Assembly (NCBI GenBank): GCA_905221605.1
Contig: CAJNDS010002745.1
Span: forward strand, 1,017,203-1,081,202
Direction: 5' to 3'
From: Symbiodinium natans
Taxonomy: Eukaryota > Sar > Dinophyceae > Suessiales > Symbiodiniaceae
Length of the DNA: 64,000 nt
In this document: positions 21,139 through 31,489 of the stretch, one piece after another
How the letters are laid out: every line of letters starts with the position of its first letter
Position numbering within the stretch: position 1 is the first letter of the stretch
Position numbers and translations under genes: made by a program
The notes under the pieces: model-generated
Told to the model about the DNA's origin: nothing
Database searches by the model: none
Seen by the model: only the letters and a program-made list of their open reading frames with translations

Positions 21139-21484
21139 CCCGAAACCCTAAACCCTAAACCCTAAACCCCAAAACCCTTGCGAGCTAAGGGGTTCGCAGT
21201 CCATGCCTTGGCTGCTTTATTGCGCTGGCTGCCATGCCCGCCCTCCCACTCACATTAGGGGCGTAGGGTTTTCGGAGTTTGGAGTTTAGGGTTTAGGGTT
21301 TAGGGTTTAGGGGTTTTAGGTCTTTAGGGGCTTGGAACTTTGGGCGATGACCCACCCCAAATCCTAAGGCCCTAAGGCCCCAAACCCGAAGCTTGGGAAT
21401 CGTCTTGTTGCTGCCCAGGTTGCGATGCTGGGAGGTAGACCTTAGCTAAGGGGGTTTAGGGTTTAGGGTTTAGGTTTTAAGGTT

Positions 21485-21604
21485 TAACTTGGCTGCACTC
21501 AGAAGGGCAGCTATAAAATAAATGTTTAGCTGCCTTATTCAGAAAGCCAAGAAAGCCAAAAAGGCTTAAGGATCTAAAGTTACAGTAAAGTACCACAAAG
21601 TTAA
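21485..21604. repeat. Dispersed repeat, copy B (partner at 6922)
   Basis: Begins ACTTGGCTGCACTCAGAAGG and ends AGTACCACAAAGTTAAGG. Carries AGGGCAGCTA and TAGCTGCCTT in inverted orientation, as does copy A. Confidence 0.75.
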
Positions 21605-22054
21605 GGTTTAGGATTTATACAGTTGAAACTTTCAAAGCTAGGGTTTCGGGCTTCGGGCTATTGGGTTGAGGGCTCAGGGTTGTTGGGGCTCAGGGTTCAG
21701 GGTTTAGGCTCTAGGTGGTCGGGCCTGTTCGGGAATTAGGGCGGATGATAGTTCTGGCAGTTTCAACCTCTTGCGACAGAAGTGATTGCGAAATCGACAG
21801 TTCCTGCTCAGGGTTTGGGATCTAAGGTCTTAGGTCTTCGGCGTCGATCTTTGAAAAATGGCACGGTCCCGCTTGTTGATCTGCGCCGCCCTGTCCAGAC
21901 ATGCTGCTTGTAGCCTTCACCCCCGAAACCATACAGCCCAAATCCTAAACCCTAAACCCTAAACCCTAAATCCCCGAACCCTGGACTCCTCAAAACCCGG
22001 GCTCCCGAAAAAAACCCTAAGCCTGAAGCCCTGAAGCCCGGGGTTCAGTAGGGT

Positions 22055-22445
22055 TTAGGGTTTAGGGTTTAGGGTTTAGGGTTTAGGGTTTAGGGTTTAG
22101 GGTTTAGGGTTTAGGGTTTAGGGTTTAGGGTTTAGGGTTCAGGGTTCAGGGTTCAGGGTTCAGGGTTCAGTAGGGTTTTGGGCTTAAGGAGGTCCAGTCC
22201 AGGCACTGGAGCTCACGGAGGAACTGGATACGGAGGAACTGGATACGCCCTGCGGAGTTCGGGTTTAGGGTTTAGGAGTTCGGGTTTAGGGTTTAGAAAT
22301 CAGGGTTTAGGATGTAGGGTTTAGGGTTTAGGGTTTAGGGTTTAGGGTTTAGGGTTTAGGGTTTAGGGTTTAGGGTTTAGGGTTTAGGGTTTAGGGTTTA
22401 GGGTTTAGGGTTTAGGGTTTAGGGTTTAGGGTTTAGGAGCTAGGG
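22055..22445 (+). repeat. Two TTTAGGG arrays around a short acidic island
   Basis: Arrays at about 22050-22175 (ending in TTCAGGG variants) and 22310-22440 flank the island 22198-22260. Its plus frame QALELTEELDTEELDTPCGV includes a 15-bp tandem duplication of GAGGAACTGGATACG. Confidence 0.88.
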
Positions 22446-23127
22446 TTTAGGGTTTAGGAATCAGGGTTTAGGGTTTAGGGGTTAGGGGTTAGGGCTTAGA
22501 GGTCTGGGGTTCAAGGTTAGGCAAGCAATGCTTCCTTGTCCCAGGCTTTGATATCTTCACTTCGGTCTGCTGGCTGCCTAACCTCCAAACCCTAAGCCCT
22601 AAACCCTAAACCTTAAACCCTAAACCCTAAACCCTGCACGAAAACTCACCCTGAAACTGCCACCACAATCTCGACCTCTGCACCTGACAACTAGATTAAC
22701 CCCTAAAAACCCTCTGAAAGCAATATTTTCGAAAGAGGATGCTCTTCAACCTAGCAAGGGAAAGGGCTTAGGGTTTCGGGTTTAGGGTTTCGGGTTTAGG
22801 GTTTATACAATATCCCAGGGGCCTACCTATAGTGACCTGTTTCTATTCCTTCTGCGTGGGTTTCGGGGGTCAGGGCCCTAGGCGTCACCACGGGCTGCTC
22901 TGGGACGCCCCGTGCCTCTTGCATTGAAGCAATTACGCGTGTTTGTTCATGTTCTCAAGGTTTGCTTTCTGCTTGCCAACGGGCTCCCTAGACCCTAAAC
23001 CCTAAACCCTAAACTCTAAACCCTAAACCCTAAACCCTAAACCGTGTACCCTTGGAGGGCTTACGGCCTCTTGATGCTTGGCGGAGCTGAGGGCGGCCGT
23101 TCCCGAGTCATGGATAGCGGAACCAGT

Positions 23128-23375
23128 CAGAAGCGGCACTCGTGGCTGGAGTGTATATCTAGCGCGTGCCATTGCCGCCGTTGCAGGCATGAGCACCACA
23201 ACTGGGACGCATAGCGATGCAGCGGAACACGTAGCTGTTCGTTTCGAAGCGGGCCCATGCACAGCTGGGAGATGCCCTTGCTGACCTCATAGCAATCCGC
23301 CGGGAGGTCGTAGCACTCCGTCCCCTGTGACGGCTTGGTGGTGGGGAGGTAGCGGACCACATGTGCTTCTTCGCG
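23128..23375 (-). pseudogene. Coding-like fragment with one frame change, apparent C-terminus
   Basis: On the minus strand a frame with PTTKPSQGTECYDLPADCYE then VSKGISQLCMGP is followed, after a frame change near the GGGCCCGCTTCG run, by FETNSYVFRCIAMRPSCGAH and a TAG stop. The two halves look like one Cys-rich protein end broken by an indel or a missed intron. Family not recognised. Telomere repeats bound the island. Confidence 0.35.
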
Positions 23376-23559
23376 TTTCTAAGAACCAGAAACGGACGGT
23401 TTAGGGTTTTAGAGCTTTAGAGGTTAGGATTTAGGGGTTTTGGGGGTCTAGGGTCTAGGGTCTCGGGTTTAGGGTTTAGGGTTCAGGGTTTAGGGCTGGG
23501 GAATAGGGTTTAGGATTTAGGGTTTAGGGTAAGAGGGCTTGGCTTTGGGGTGCAAGTTG

Positions 23560-23629
23560 AGCCGTCCTCGATGGTCCACTTCAGAGGCTCTTCGTCCGCC
23601 AGCTGCCCGGAGGGCCAGAACATCACCTG
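23560..23629 (+). other. Exon-like island ending in GTGAGT
   Basis: The plus frame EPSSMVHFRGSSSASCPEGQ then NITW runs to ATCACCTG followed by GTGAGTTTAGGG. GTGAGT is a consensus 5' splice site and is immediately followed by the telomere array, as expected if the array is intronic. Confidence 0.38.
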
Positions 23630-23660
23630 GTGAGTTTAGGGTTTAGGGTTTAGGGTTTAG

Positions 23661-23751
23661 GGTTTAGAGTTTAGAGTTTAGAGTTTAGCGTTTAGAGTTT
23701 AGAGTTTAGAGTTTAGAGTTTAGAGTTTAGAGTTTAGAGTTTAGAGTTTAG
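23661..23751 (+). repeat. (TTTAGAG)n variant array
   Basis: About 13 units of TTTAGAG between canonical TTTAGGG units, with one TTTAGCG interruption. Confidence 0.94.
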
Positions 23752-23830
23752 GGTTTACGGCAAGATCGACGGCTCCGGCTAGAAACCCCACGCCCGTGGG
23801 GTTTAGGGTTTAGGGTTTAGGGTAACAGCG

Positions 23831-23871
23831 TGAGCAAAAGGGCCTTACTACACTTAAGGCCCTTTTGCTCA
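23831..23871. repeat. Perfect 17-bp hairpin between opposed arrays
   Basis: TGAGCAAAAGGGCCTTA (23831-23847) and its exact reverse complement (23855-23871) are separated by 7 nt. A G-strand array lies to the left and a C-strand array to the right, the opposite polarity to the 19.7-kb palindrome. Confidence 0.9.
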
Positions 23872-23986
23872 GGCGTTCACCCGAAACCCTAAACCCTAAA
23901 CCCGAAACCCGAAACCCTGAACCCTGAACCCTAAACCCTAAACCCTAAACCCCGAACCCTAGCCCTAAACCCTAAACCTCCTGCGG

Positions 23987-24060
23987 CTTCGGGGCCAAGT
24001 CCCGTGGAGGCGTGGCGCCAACCTCCAGAAGCCTCGGCAGCTCTTGCTTCTTCCCTTGTC
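23987..24060 (+). other. Exon-like island
   Basis: The plus frame PAASGPSPVEAWRQPPEASA then ALASSLVIL is open. C-strand array on the left, G-strand tract on the right. Confidence 0.28.
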
Positions 24061-24620
24061 ATCTTATAGGGTTTGGGGTTTAGGGTTTAGGGTTTGGGGT
24101 TTAGGGTGAGGGGTTTAGGGTGAGGGGTTTAGGGTGAGGGGTTTAGGGTTTTGGGTTTAGGGCTTGGGGTTTGGGGTTTGGGGTTCAGGGTATTCTGTCT
24201 CTTCTTTCTTTTGGGGGGAGGGGGCAGGGGGGGGGGAGGTTGGGGTTTTATGGCTTTGGGGTTGTGGGGGAGGGAGGGCTGTGGGCATTCTTAGGTGATC
24301 TCCCAAAAACAAATTGTACCCCCAACAGACCAAAAACACTCGAGCCCTTACTAAAGAAACCCCCGCCCATCCCCTCCCCCATTCTCGGCCCTAACCCAAA
24401 CCCTACACCCTTAAACCCCTAAACCTCCTAAACCCCCAAACCCAAAACCCTAAACCTCCTAAACCCTAAACCTCCTAAACCCTAAACCTCCTAAACCCCC
24501 TAAACCCCCTGAACCCTGAACCATAAACCCCCCCCCCCCGGAAACCTAAACCATGAACCCTAAAGCCTACACCCCCTGAACCCTGAAATCGAAAATTCCC
24601 CCCCCGCCCCCCAAGACGGG

Positions 24621-24688
24621 TCCAGGGAGCAGGGCCACCCCGCCAGTGGATGGGTTGACCTCCGAGGGCCCGGAAGGCAGAGGATTTA
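24621..24688 (+). other. Exon-like island
   Basis: The plus frame KTGPGSRATPPVDGLTSEGP is open, Gly/Pro-rich, between degenerate C-strand repeats and TTGAGGG repeats. Confidence 0.25.
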
Positions 24689-24692
24689 GGGT

Positions 24693-24724
<32 letters not shown>

Positions 24725-24894
24725 GGTTTGGGGTTTAGGGTTCAGGGTTTAACAGTTTAACAGTTTTATGGTGCTTAGGGAGTTCAGAGGGCGTTAGTCG
24801 GGCTTTTGTTGAGCTGAAAGGCTTGAAGGGCTTTAAGAATTCTCGAGCTGTGAGGGCTTAGGGGGAGGGGGGGCTTTCAAGGGCTGCAGGTTGA

Positions 24895-24972
24895 AATGTT
24901 CCCCCTCAATTGTAACACCCCCTATTATACTCCCTATTAAGGACTGTGAGCATAAGGAGGAACATCCCAAGC
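24895..24972. mobile_element. GGGATGTTCCCCC-family MITE, copy 2
   Basis: Opens AATGTTCCCCCTCAATTG and closes AAGGAGGAACATCCCAAGC with an inner AAGGACTGTGAGCATAAGG. About 78 bp, shorter than copy 1, with imperfect ends. Confidence 0.7.
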
Positions 24973-25319
24973 TGCCGGATTCTTTTAGGCCTGTGGATCC
25001 TTGTCCAAGGGTGTCCAGGGCTAGGGTTTCTAGGTGTTTGAGAGATTCCGGGATTGCCAGGGCTTTTGGTGCCCCCTAAACCCTAACCCAAAAAAGAAAG
25101 GGGTGGTGTTGGGGAGGGCCTTCGGTTTGTCCATGACTGCTGGAAGGGCTTGAGCGGGGCTTCAGGGCTTAGTAGGGGTTTTTGGGGGCGCTGGGGGGTT
25201 TTGGGGGCTTTGGGGCTTTGAGCGCTTTGGGCGATCATGAGTTTGGAGGCTGGAGTCCAGGTTTCTTTGGGTTTTGTGGGTTGGCGTTTGGCGTTCAGGG
25301 GTTCGCCAGCCCGAAAACT

Positions 25320-25422
25320 GACCCTAAACCCTAAACCCTAAACCCTAAACCCTAAACCCTAAACCCTAAACCCTAAACCCTAAACCCTAAACCCTAAACC
25401 CTAAACCCTAAACCCTAAACCC
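25320..25422 (-). repeat. (CCCTAAA)n array, about 14 pure units
   Basis: Uninterrupted C-strand heptamers. They are followed at 25423-25485 by an exon-like plus frame (QDRRRCRVVRVCAMVGFQGL) and then a G-strand array. Confidence 0.97.
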
Positions 25423-25829
25423 TGCCAGGACAGAAGGCGTTGCAGAGTTGTGCGGGTGTGCGCCATGGTGGGGTTCCAGGGTCTGTTTAGGGTTTAGGGT
25501 TTAGGGTTTGGGGTTTGGGGTTTAGGGTTTAGGGTTGAGGGTTTAGGGGTGCGCGGCTGCGAGGCAGTGTTTAGGGGTTCCTTACGGGACGTGCGCTTGT
25601 GGAGTGTCAGGTTCTTTCATGGTGTTCACAGTATGTTTGAATGATTTGGCGGGCTATGAAGTTGAGGTTTTTCTAAACCCTAAACCCTAAACTCCAACAC
25701 TAAACACCCTAAACCCGTCACCCTGGAACCCAAAGCACACCAAGCCGAGTCGAGTTCAAGGGTGTTTGAATGTTTTGTCAGATTTAGGGCAGGGGTTCAG
25801 GGCTTTAATGCTAAAACCTGAGCCCTTAA

Positions 25830-26158
25830 GCGAAACCCTAACCCTAAACCCTAAACCCTAAACCCTAAACCCTAAACCCTAAACCCTAAACCCTAAACCC
25901 TAAACCCTAAACCCAAATCAGAAACAGAACTGGCACAGCATGGAGGCCAGGGGGCGGCTAGAGCCCTGAGATGCCGCTTTCCGCGTGAGGAGAGCTCTTT
26001 GCGACATCGGACCTCACGGGCGACATGAGTTCAGGGCTTAGGGTTTAGGGTTTAGGGTTTAGGGTTTAGGGTTTAGGGTTTAGGGTTTACGGTTTTGGGT
26101 TTAGGGTTTAGGGTTTAGGGTTTAGGGTTTAGGGTTTAGGGTTTAGGGTTCAGCATCT
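25830..26158. repeat. Opposed arrays around a 120-bp island
   Basis: A C-strand array at 25835-25917 and a G-strand array at 26035-26155. The island between them has only short open frames (KQNWHSMEARGRLEP on the plus strand), so I leave it uncalled. Confidence 0.85.
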
Positions 26159-26252
26159 CAAGTCCAAGCATTCACGAGTCAAGCAATTACTCCAGGAAAA
26201 CACCCACCCGCCCAAAGAATCCCACAACATTAAGAAAACATTTTGCTTATAG

Positions 26253-26361
26253 AACGACCTTGCCCATGCCCAGTAAAACGGCGACCTTCGGGTCCCCCCT
26301 GCCCAGTAAAAATGCTGCCTTCGGCCCCGAAGGTCGCCGTTTTACTGGGCAAGGTCGTTTT
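26253..26361. repeat. Long inverted repeat (foldback element)
   Basis: The left arm (26253-26292), beginning AACGACCTTGCCC and ending GGCGACCTTCGGG, is matched in inverse by the right arm (26326-26361). The left arm has a 6-bp insertion. A third partial CCCAGTAAAAATG lies in the loop. No coding frame. Confidence 0.88.
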
Positions 26362-27017
26362 TGGTCAAGAAATCGAATACCCGAACACCCGAATACCCGA
26401 AACCCTAAACCCTCAACCCTAAGCCCTAAACCCTAAACCCTAAACCCTAAACCCTGAACCACGAACCCTACTAAGACGACACTCGCAAGTACCCTCGAGA
26501 ACGCATGCGCTCATACCACATGTTGGTACACTTCAGGCCCTCATTTAGGGGCACTCGGGAGGGTTTAGGGTTTGCGATTTAGGGTTTGGGGTTTGGGGCT
26601 GAGGCTATATTATTACCCTTATAAGAGGCTTCTCCTTACGTTTTGGGGGGTTCTTAAGAAACAGTAGGAAACCCAAAACCCCTTAAACCCCCCGAAACCA
26701 AAAATTCAGCCGTCAAAAGCTTTAGGGTTTAGGGTTTAGGGTTTAGGGTTTAGGGTTGAGGCCCAACTCTATTCTGCTAGAAGGTTCGTGCTTTCTGTCG
26801 TTTCTATTGGCGCTTAAACCCTAAACCCTAAACCCTAAACCCTAAGCCCTAAGCCCTAAGCCCAAAACCCGAACCCTTTGAAGGTTTGGGGTTTCAAGTC
26901 TGGGCGGGTGATAGGATTTAGGGACACATGAAGGGGCCTTGGTTCTTTGAGGGTTTAGGTCTGAGGGTCTGGGGTTTTAGGATTTTGAACTCGGGGTTTA
27001 GGGTTCGGGGTTTAGGG

Positions 27018-27041
27018 TTTGGGGGGGGGGGGGGGGGGGGT
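27018..27041 (+). repeat. Poly-G tract of about 20
   Basis: An uninterrupted G homopolymer in a degenerate TTTGGGG context. Confidence 0.9.
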
Positions 27042-27524
27042 TGGGTGTTAGAGGTTTTCGGGGTTCAGGGTTGAGGGGTTTAGGGTTTAAGAGACAAGGG
27101 GTCAGGGGTGTTTTTGAGGGGTTTGAGGGTTTGAGGGGGAAACGGGGTTGGATCCCTAAACCCCGAACCCTAAATTTAAGCCCTCCTAGGCCCTAAGCCC
27201 AACCCCACACCCTAAACTCCAAAGTCTCAAATCCTCGACCGCACCCCTGCGCATGGCCACGACCGAGGCGCTTGGCTGGTGCTGATGTCGTACAGGCCCA
27301 CCGCCTGGCCGCTTGTGCTACATTGGGCTTTAAGTTTTGGTTTGAAGCCCCATCGACGACCCTAAACACCCTTAACCCTCCACCCTAATTCCACCCTACT
27401 TGGAGCTTTCTTCGCCTGCGCGAAATTGAGGGGGACATCCCCTACGTTTAGATGGCTCTCATCCGTCACGTTGCATCTGCAGGGCCCTGGGAGTACAGGT
27501 AATCCCGAAGACCAACTGTCGAAA

Positions 27525-28003
27525 ACTTAAACCCTAAACCCTAAACCCTAAACCCTAAACCCTAAACCCTAAACCCTAAACCCTAAACCCTAAACCCTAA
27601 ACCCTAAACCCTAAACCCTAAACCAAGCCCCAAGTTTGGGGAGGTCTAGGGTCTTGGGCTTCTTGAGTTCTCAAGGGGTCTAGGGTCTACGGCTTAGGCT
27701 TAGGGCTAAAGGGTAAAGGGTTTAGGGTTTAGGGTTTAGGGTTTAGGGTTTAGGGTTTAGGGTTTAGGGTTTAGGGTTTAGGGTTTAGGGGCTTCCTTAG
27801 GGCCTTAGGGCTGCCCAGGGCTTCTCTCGAGGTCAACAAAAGCCGACAGCTGCCTCATTGAACATGCCGTAGACTCCGGGCTCAGAATTTAGGGTTTAGG
27901 GTTTAGGGTTTAGGGTTTAGGGTTTAGGGTTTAGGGTTTAGGGTTTAGGGTTTAGGGTTTAGGGTTTAGGGTTTAGGGTTTAGGGTTTAGGGTTTAGGGT
28001 TTT
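27525..28003. repeat. Array cluster: C-strand, G-strand, island, G-strand
   Basis: CCCTAAA at 27526-27622, TTTAGGG at 27716-27790 and 27890-28003. The island 27823-27880 has the minus frame EPGVYGMFNEAAVGFC followed by TGA. The unique stretch 28010-28240 and the scattered C-strand copies to 28320 show no convincing gene. Confidence 0.85.
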
Positions 28004-28498
28004 TGGGCGTGCTTGGGCTTGAGGGTTTGTAGTCCACCCTCCAGAAAGAAGGGAGATCGCCTTTTCCGTCTGGAACGCCACCACCTCACAACCTCAAAGG
28101 ATCGCGAGCTGATAGGGTGAAAGGCTTTCTCACTGCAGAGAAGAAGGCTTCTGCAGCCTCTCATCCCACCAATCTACGGACAAGACGTGCGAACTTCAAC
28201 CCCCACTCTCACGGCGGAATCCTAACCCAAAGTCCTAAACCCGCAAGCCTCAGTCCTGAAACCTAAGCCCCAAATCTCCTAAACACAAAACAATCTCTCC
28301 CCTAAACCCCAAACCCACAGGCTTTGGGTCAGACACTTAGTTGCTGAGTTCATACGCCCCCAAAAAGTGTAAACTTTCAGTTCTATAGGGGATTATAGTG
28401 TCCCAATAAGTGTACAGTGTGGGACGTAGTACCCATTCCCGACCTCAGCAGACCTCCTCTTCGACCATGCAGCGACCCCTAGACTCTAGACCCCATAA

Positions 28499-28803
28499 TT
28501 AGGGTTTAGGGTTTAGGGTGTAGGGTTTAGGGTTTAGGGTTTAGGGTTTAGGGTTTAGGGTTTAGGGTTTAGGGTTTAGGGTTTAGGGTTTAGGGTTTAG
28601 GGTTTAGGGTTTAGGGTTTAGGGTTTAGGGTTTAGGGGTTAGGGTTTAGGTTAGGGTTTAGGGTTAGGGTTAGGGTTTAGGGTTTAGGGTTTAGGGTTTA
28701 GGGTTTAGGGTTTAGGGTTTAGGGTTTAGGGTTTAGGGTTTAGGGTTTAGGGTTTAGGGTTTAGGGTTTAGGGTTTAGGGTAGGGTTTAGGGTTTAGGGT
28801 TTA
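28499..28803 (+). repeat. Longest TTTAGGG array in the window (about 305 bp)
   Basis: About 43 heptamers with a small cluster of shortened units (TTAGGG, TTTAGG) near 28640-28670 and again near 28782. Confidence 0.96.
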
Positions 28804-28825
28804 GATTATAGGGTAGGGTTTCGGG

Positions 28826-28925
28826 TTGAGGCTGAAAACCCTGCACTCAAGATGCTAAAATGCACGTTCCTCAGGCAGCAAACCTGGCAGTGCCCAGAGT
28901 CTCATCGACACCTGCCCAGGCCCTC
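28826..28925 (+). other. Exon-like island
   Basis: The plus frame AENPALKMLKCTFLRQQTWQ then CPESHRHLPRP is open for about 33 codons. Mixed composition, protein-like. It follows the longest array and precedes C-strand repeats. Confidence 0.35.
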
Positions 28926-28999
28926 CGGTACTAAACCCTAAACCCTAAACCTTAAACCCTCAACCCTAAACCCTAAACCCACTACTCTTCTGGCTTCGT

Positions 29000-29225
29000 C
29001 AGAGAAATGAGGGCACTGCCATTGGTTCCTTCCCATTTGTACGGGGCGCGCAACTTTAAGTCTGCATCCGAGTTCGGCTGCAACTTAACATCCGCTCCAT
29101 AGTCGCAGCTTGTGCAATCTGCAATTCACGCTCGTGCGTGAGGTAGGTGGTTACTAGCAGAAAGGAAGAAATTGAAACCACAACGAACACTGGGTGGGTC
29201 GCTCGTGCATCAGGCCTAGCGCACG
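29000..29225 (+). other. Unique island, possible exon, frame ambiguous
   Basis: Plus frame GFVREMRALPLVPSHLYGAR ... ends at a TAG near 29100. A second plus frame after TTCGTCAG also reads protein-like, so I cannot decide. The rest of the island to 29225 is unassigned. Confidence 0.22.
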
Positions 29226-29239
29226 CTAAACCCCAAACC

Positions 29240-29545
29240 CTAAACCGAAGACCCTAACCCCCAAGCCCTAAACCCTAAAGCCCAAACCCTAAACCCTAAA
29301 CCCTAAACCCTGAACCCTGAACCCTGAGACCTAAACGCTAAACTCTTAACCGTAAACCCTGAAACCCTGAAACCCTGAAACCCTGAAACCCTGAAACCCT
29401 GAAACCCTCAAATCCTAAACCCTGAAGCCCGAAAGCCTAAACCCTGAAACCCTAAACCCTGAAACCCTAAACCCTGAAACCCTAAACCCTAAACCCTAAA
29501 CCCTAAACCCTAAACCCTAAACCCTGAAACCCTGAAACCCGGAAC
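29240..29545 (-). repeat. CCCTAAA / CCCTGAAA variant array
   Basis: C-strand array with an 8-bp CCCTGAAA sub-array (29357-29409, about seven units) and alternating CCCTAAA/CCCTGAAA dimers at 29440-29490. Confidence 0.92.
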
Positions 29546-29598
29546 CCAGCCCGAGGCCGGTGCGGAGGTCGGCAAAGCCTCGTGGGTCAGAGAGGTTT
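29545..29598 (+). other. Exon-like island
   Basis: The plus frame QPEAGAEVGKASWVRE is open between a C-strand and a G-strand array. Very short. Confidence 0.22.
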
Positions 29599-29765
29599 AG
29601 GGTTTAGGGTTTGGGGTTTAGGGTTTAGGGTTTGGGGTTTAGGGTTTAGGGTTTGGGGTTTAGGGTTTAGGGTTTAGGGTTCGGGGTTCGGGGTTCGGGG
29701 TTCGGGGGTTAGGGTTTGGGGTTTAGGGTTTAGGGTTTCAGGGTTTAGGGTTTGGGTTTAGGCGT
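29598..29765 (+). repeat. TTTAGGG/TTTGGGG array with a TTCGGGG block
   Basis: A regular alternation of two TTTAGGG with one TTTGGGG, then a block of TTCGGGG units near 29678-29705. Confidence 0.9.
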
Positions 29766-30455
29766 TTTGTGGGTTTTCTTGGCCTTGGGCTTTGGGGGTT
29801 TCGCGGTTTCAGGCATCGGGTTGGTAAGTTTTAGTGAATGGAAGCAGAGCACTCTCTTCGGGCTTAATTAGTTTGGGCTGAGGGTGTAAGAGTTGAGGGT
29901 TTAGGGGGCTTCGGGTTTCGGGCCTTTCCCTGGACCTAATCAAGGCTGAATGGCTGTGAATCTCGCCAGGCTGGGCCCCCTAAAGCCCCGCGCAAAACAA
30001 AGAGGCAGAGGGCTTGGGGGTTTGGGGCCTTTACGGTTTAGGGTTCAGGGTTTCGGGTTTAGGGTTTAGGGTTTAGGGTTGAGGGTTGAGGACTTTAGGG
30101 TCCAGGGCCTGGGGTTCAGGATTTGGTGCTCAGAGTTTGGGGATAATTAGGGTTGAGGACTTAGGATTTAGGGCTCGGAGATCGTGGTATAGGGCATAGG
30201 GTTGAGAATCCAGGGTTAGAGTTTGGGGTTTCGACTTTAGGGTTTGGTGTCGATGAGGGAAGCCTACAGACAAGCCTTCACACAAAAGGATCGCCGAGGG
30301 GCATGCGCACAGCACCTGCTCTCGCTCGAAGACGGCCACCTGTCGCAAACCCACGGAATGCCCCAAACCCTGAGAAACCCCCAAACCTTGGCCCCGTAAC
30401 CGCCAAAAAGCCCACAAGCTCTAGACCCGAAAACAAAACCTAAGAAAGCTCTATA

Positions 30456-30634
30456 CCCTAAACCTAAACCCTAAACCCTAAACCCTAAACCCTAACCCCT
30501 AAACCCTAAACCCTAAACCCTAAACCCTAAACCCTAAACCCTAAACCCTAAACCCTAAACCCTAAACCCTAAACCCTAAACCCTAAACCCTAAACCCTAA
30601 ACCCTAAACCCTAAACCCTAAACCCTAAACCCTT
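30456..30634 (-). repeat. (CCCTAAA)n array, about 25 units
   Basis: Nearly pure. A second pure array lies at 30838-30900. The 200 bp between them are degenerate C-strand copies without a gene. Confidence 0.95.
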
Positions 30635-30925
30635 TCCTAAGCCCTAAACCCTTTCAACCAAAAGAGTACTACACTAACCCCAAGAACCCCTAGGCCTTAT
30701 AAGCCCTGCGAACCCTTAAACCTCAAGAAACCCTTAGCCCGATAAGCCCCAAACCCGATAAACCATAAACAACCCCAAGCCCTGTAAGCACCCAGCCCCA
30801 AACCGTAAACCCCTCCCACCCCCACCCTCCCGCCCTCCCTAAACCCTAAACCCTAAACCCTAAACCCTAAACCCTAAACCCTAAACCCTAAACCCTAAAC
30901 TCTCTCTATCATATAATAATTTAAA

Positions 30926-31352
30926 CCTTAATGGGGAACGTGGCCATTGGCAAAAAAACCGTGGCCATTGGCAAAAAAGCCGTGGCCATTGGCAAAAAAG
31001 CCGTGGCCATTGGCAAATTCGCCAATGGCCACGGGAAAGTTGCCAATGGCCACGGCTTTTTTGCCAATGGCCCCCAATGTCATTAAGGTTGGTCGCCAAA
31101 ATGGGTTTTTCAAACCCAATTCGCACAAAATGCCCCCCAACCTTAATGGGGAACGTGGCCATTGGCAAAAAAGCCGTGGCCATTGGCAACTTTTCGGGCT
31201 TTTTGCCAATGGCCACGGGAAAGTTGCCAATGGCCACGGCTTTTTTGCCAATGGCCACGGCTTTTTTGCCAATGGCCACGGCTTTTTTGCCAATGGCCAC
31301 GGCTTTTTTTGCCAATGGCCACGGCTTTTTTGCCAATGGCCACGGCTTTTTC
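30926..31352. repeat. 21-bp inverted minisatellite (GTGGCCATTGGCAAAAAAGCC)
   Basis: The unit GGCCATTGGCAAAAAAGCC recurs in forward orientation at 30940-31015 and 31155-31190, and in reverse orientation at 31016-31070 and 31200-31350. The two blocks can pair into long hairpins. The segment starting AACCTTAATGGGGAACGTGG occurs twice (30926 and 31139). Each unit holds an ATTGG/CCAAT pentamer. Four or more overlapping open frames on both strands are artefacts of the repeat. Confidence 0.93.
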
Positions 31353-31465
31353 CCACCCTCCCCCCACCCTCCCCCTACCGCCCCCCCCTCCCCCCCCCTC
31401 CCCCCCCTCCCCCCCCCCCCCCTTCCCCCCCCCTCTCCACCCCCACCCCCCCCCCCCCCCCCTCC
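31352..31465. repeat. C-rich low-complexity tract
   Basis: About 110 bp that is more than 85 percent C, in runs of up to about a dozen Cs interrupted by T or A. It abuts the minisatellite. Confidence 0.92.
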
Positions 31466-31489
31466 CTCTTCCCTCTTCTGGCCCAGACC

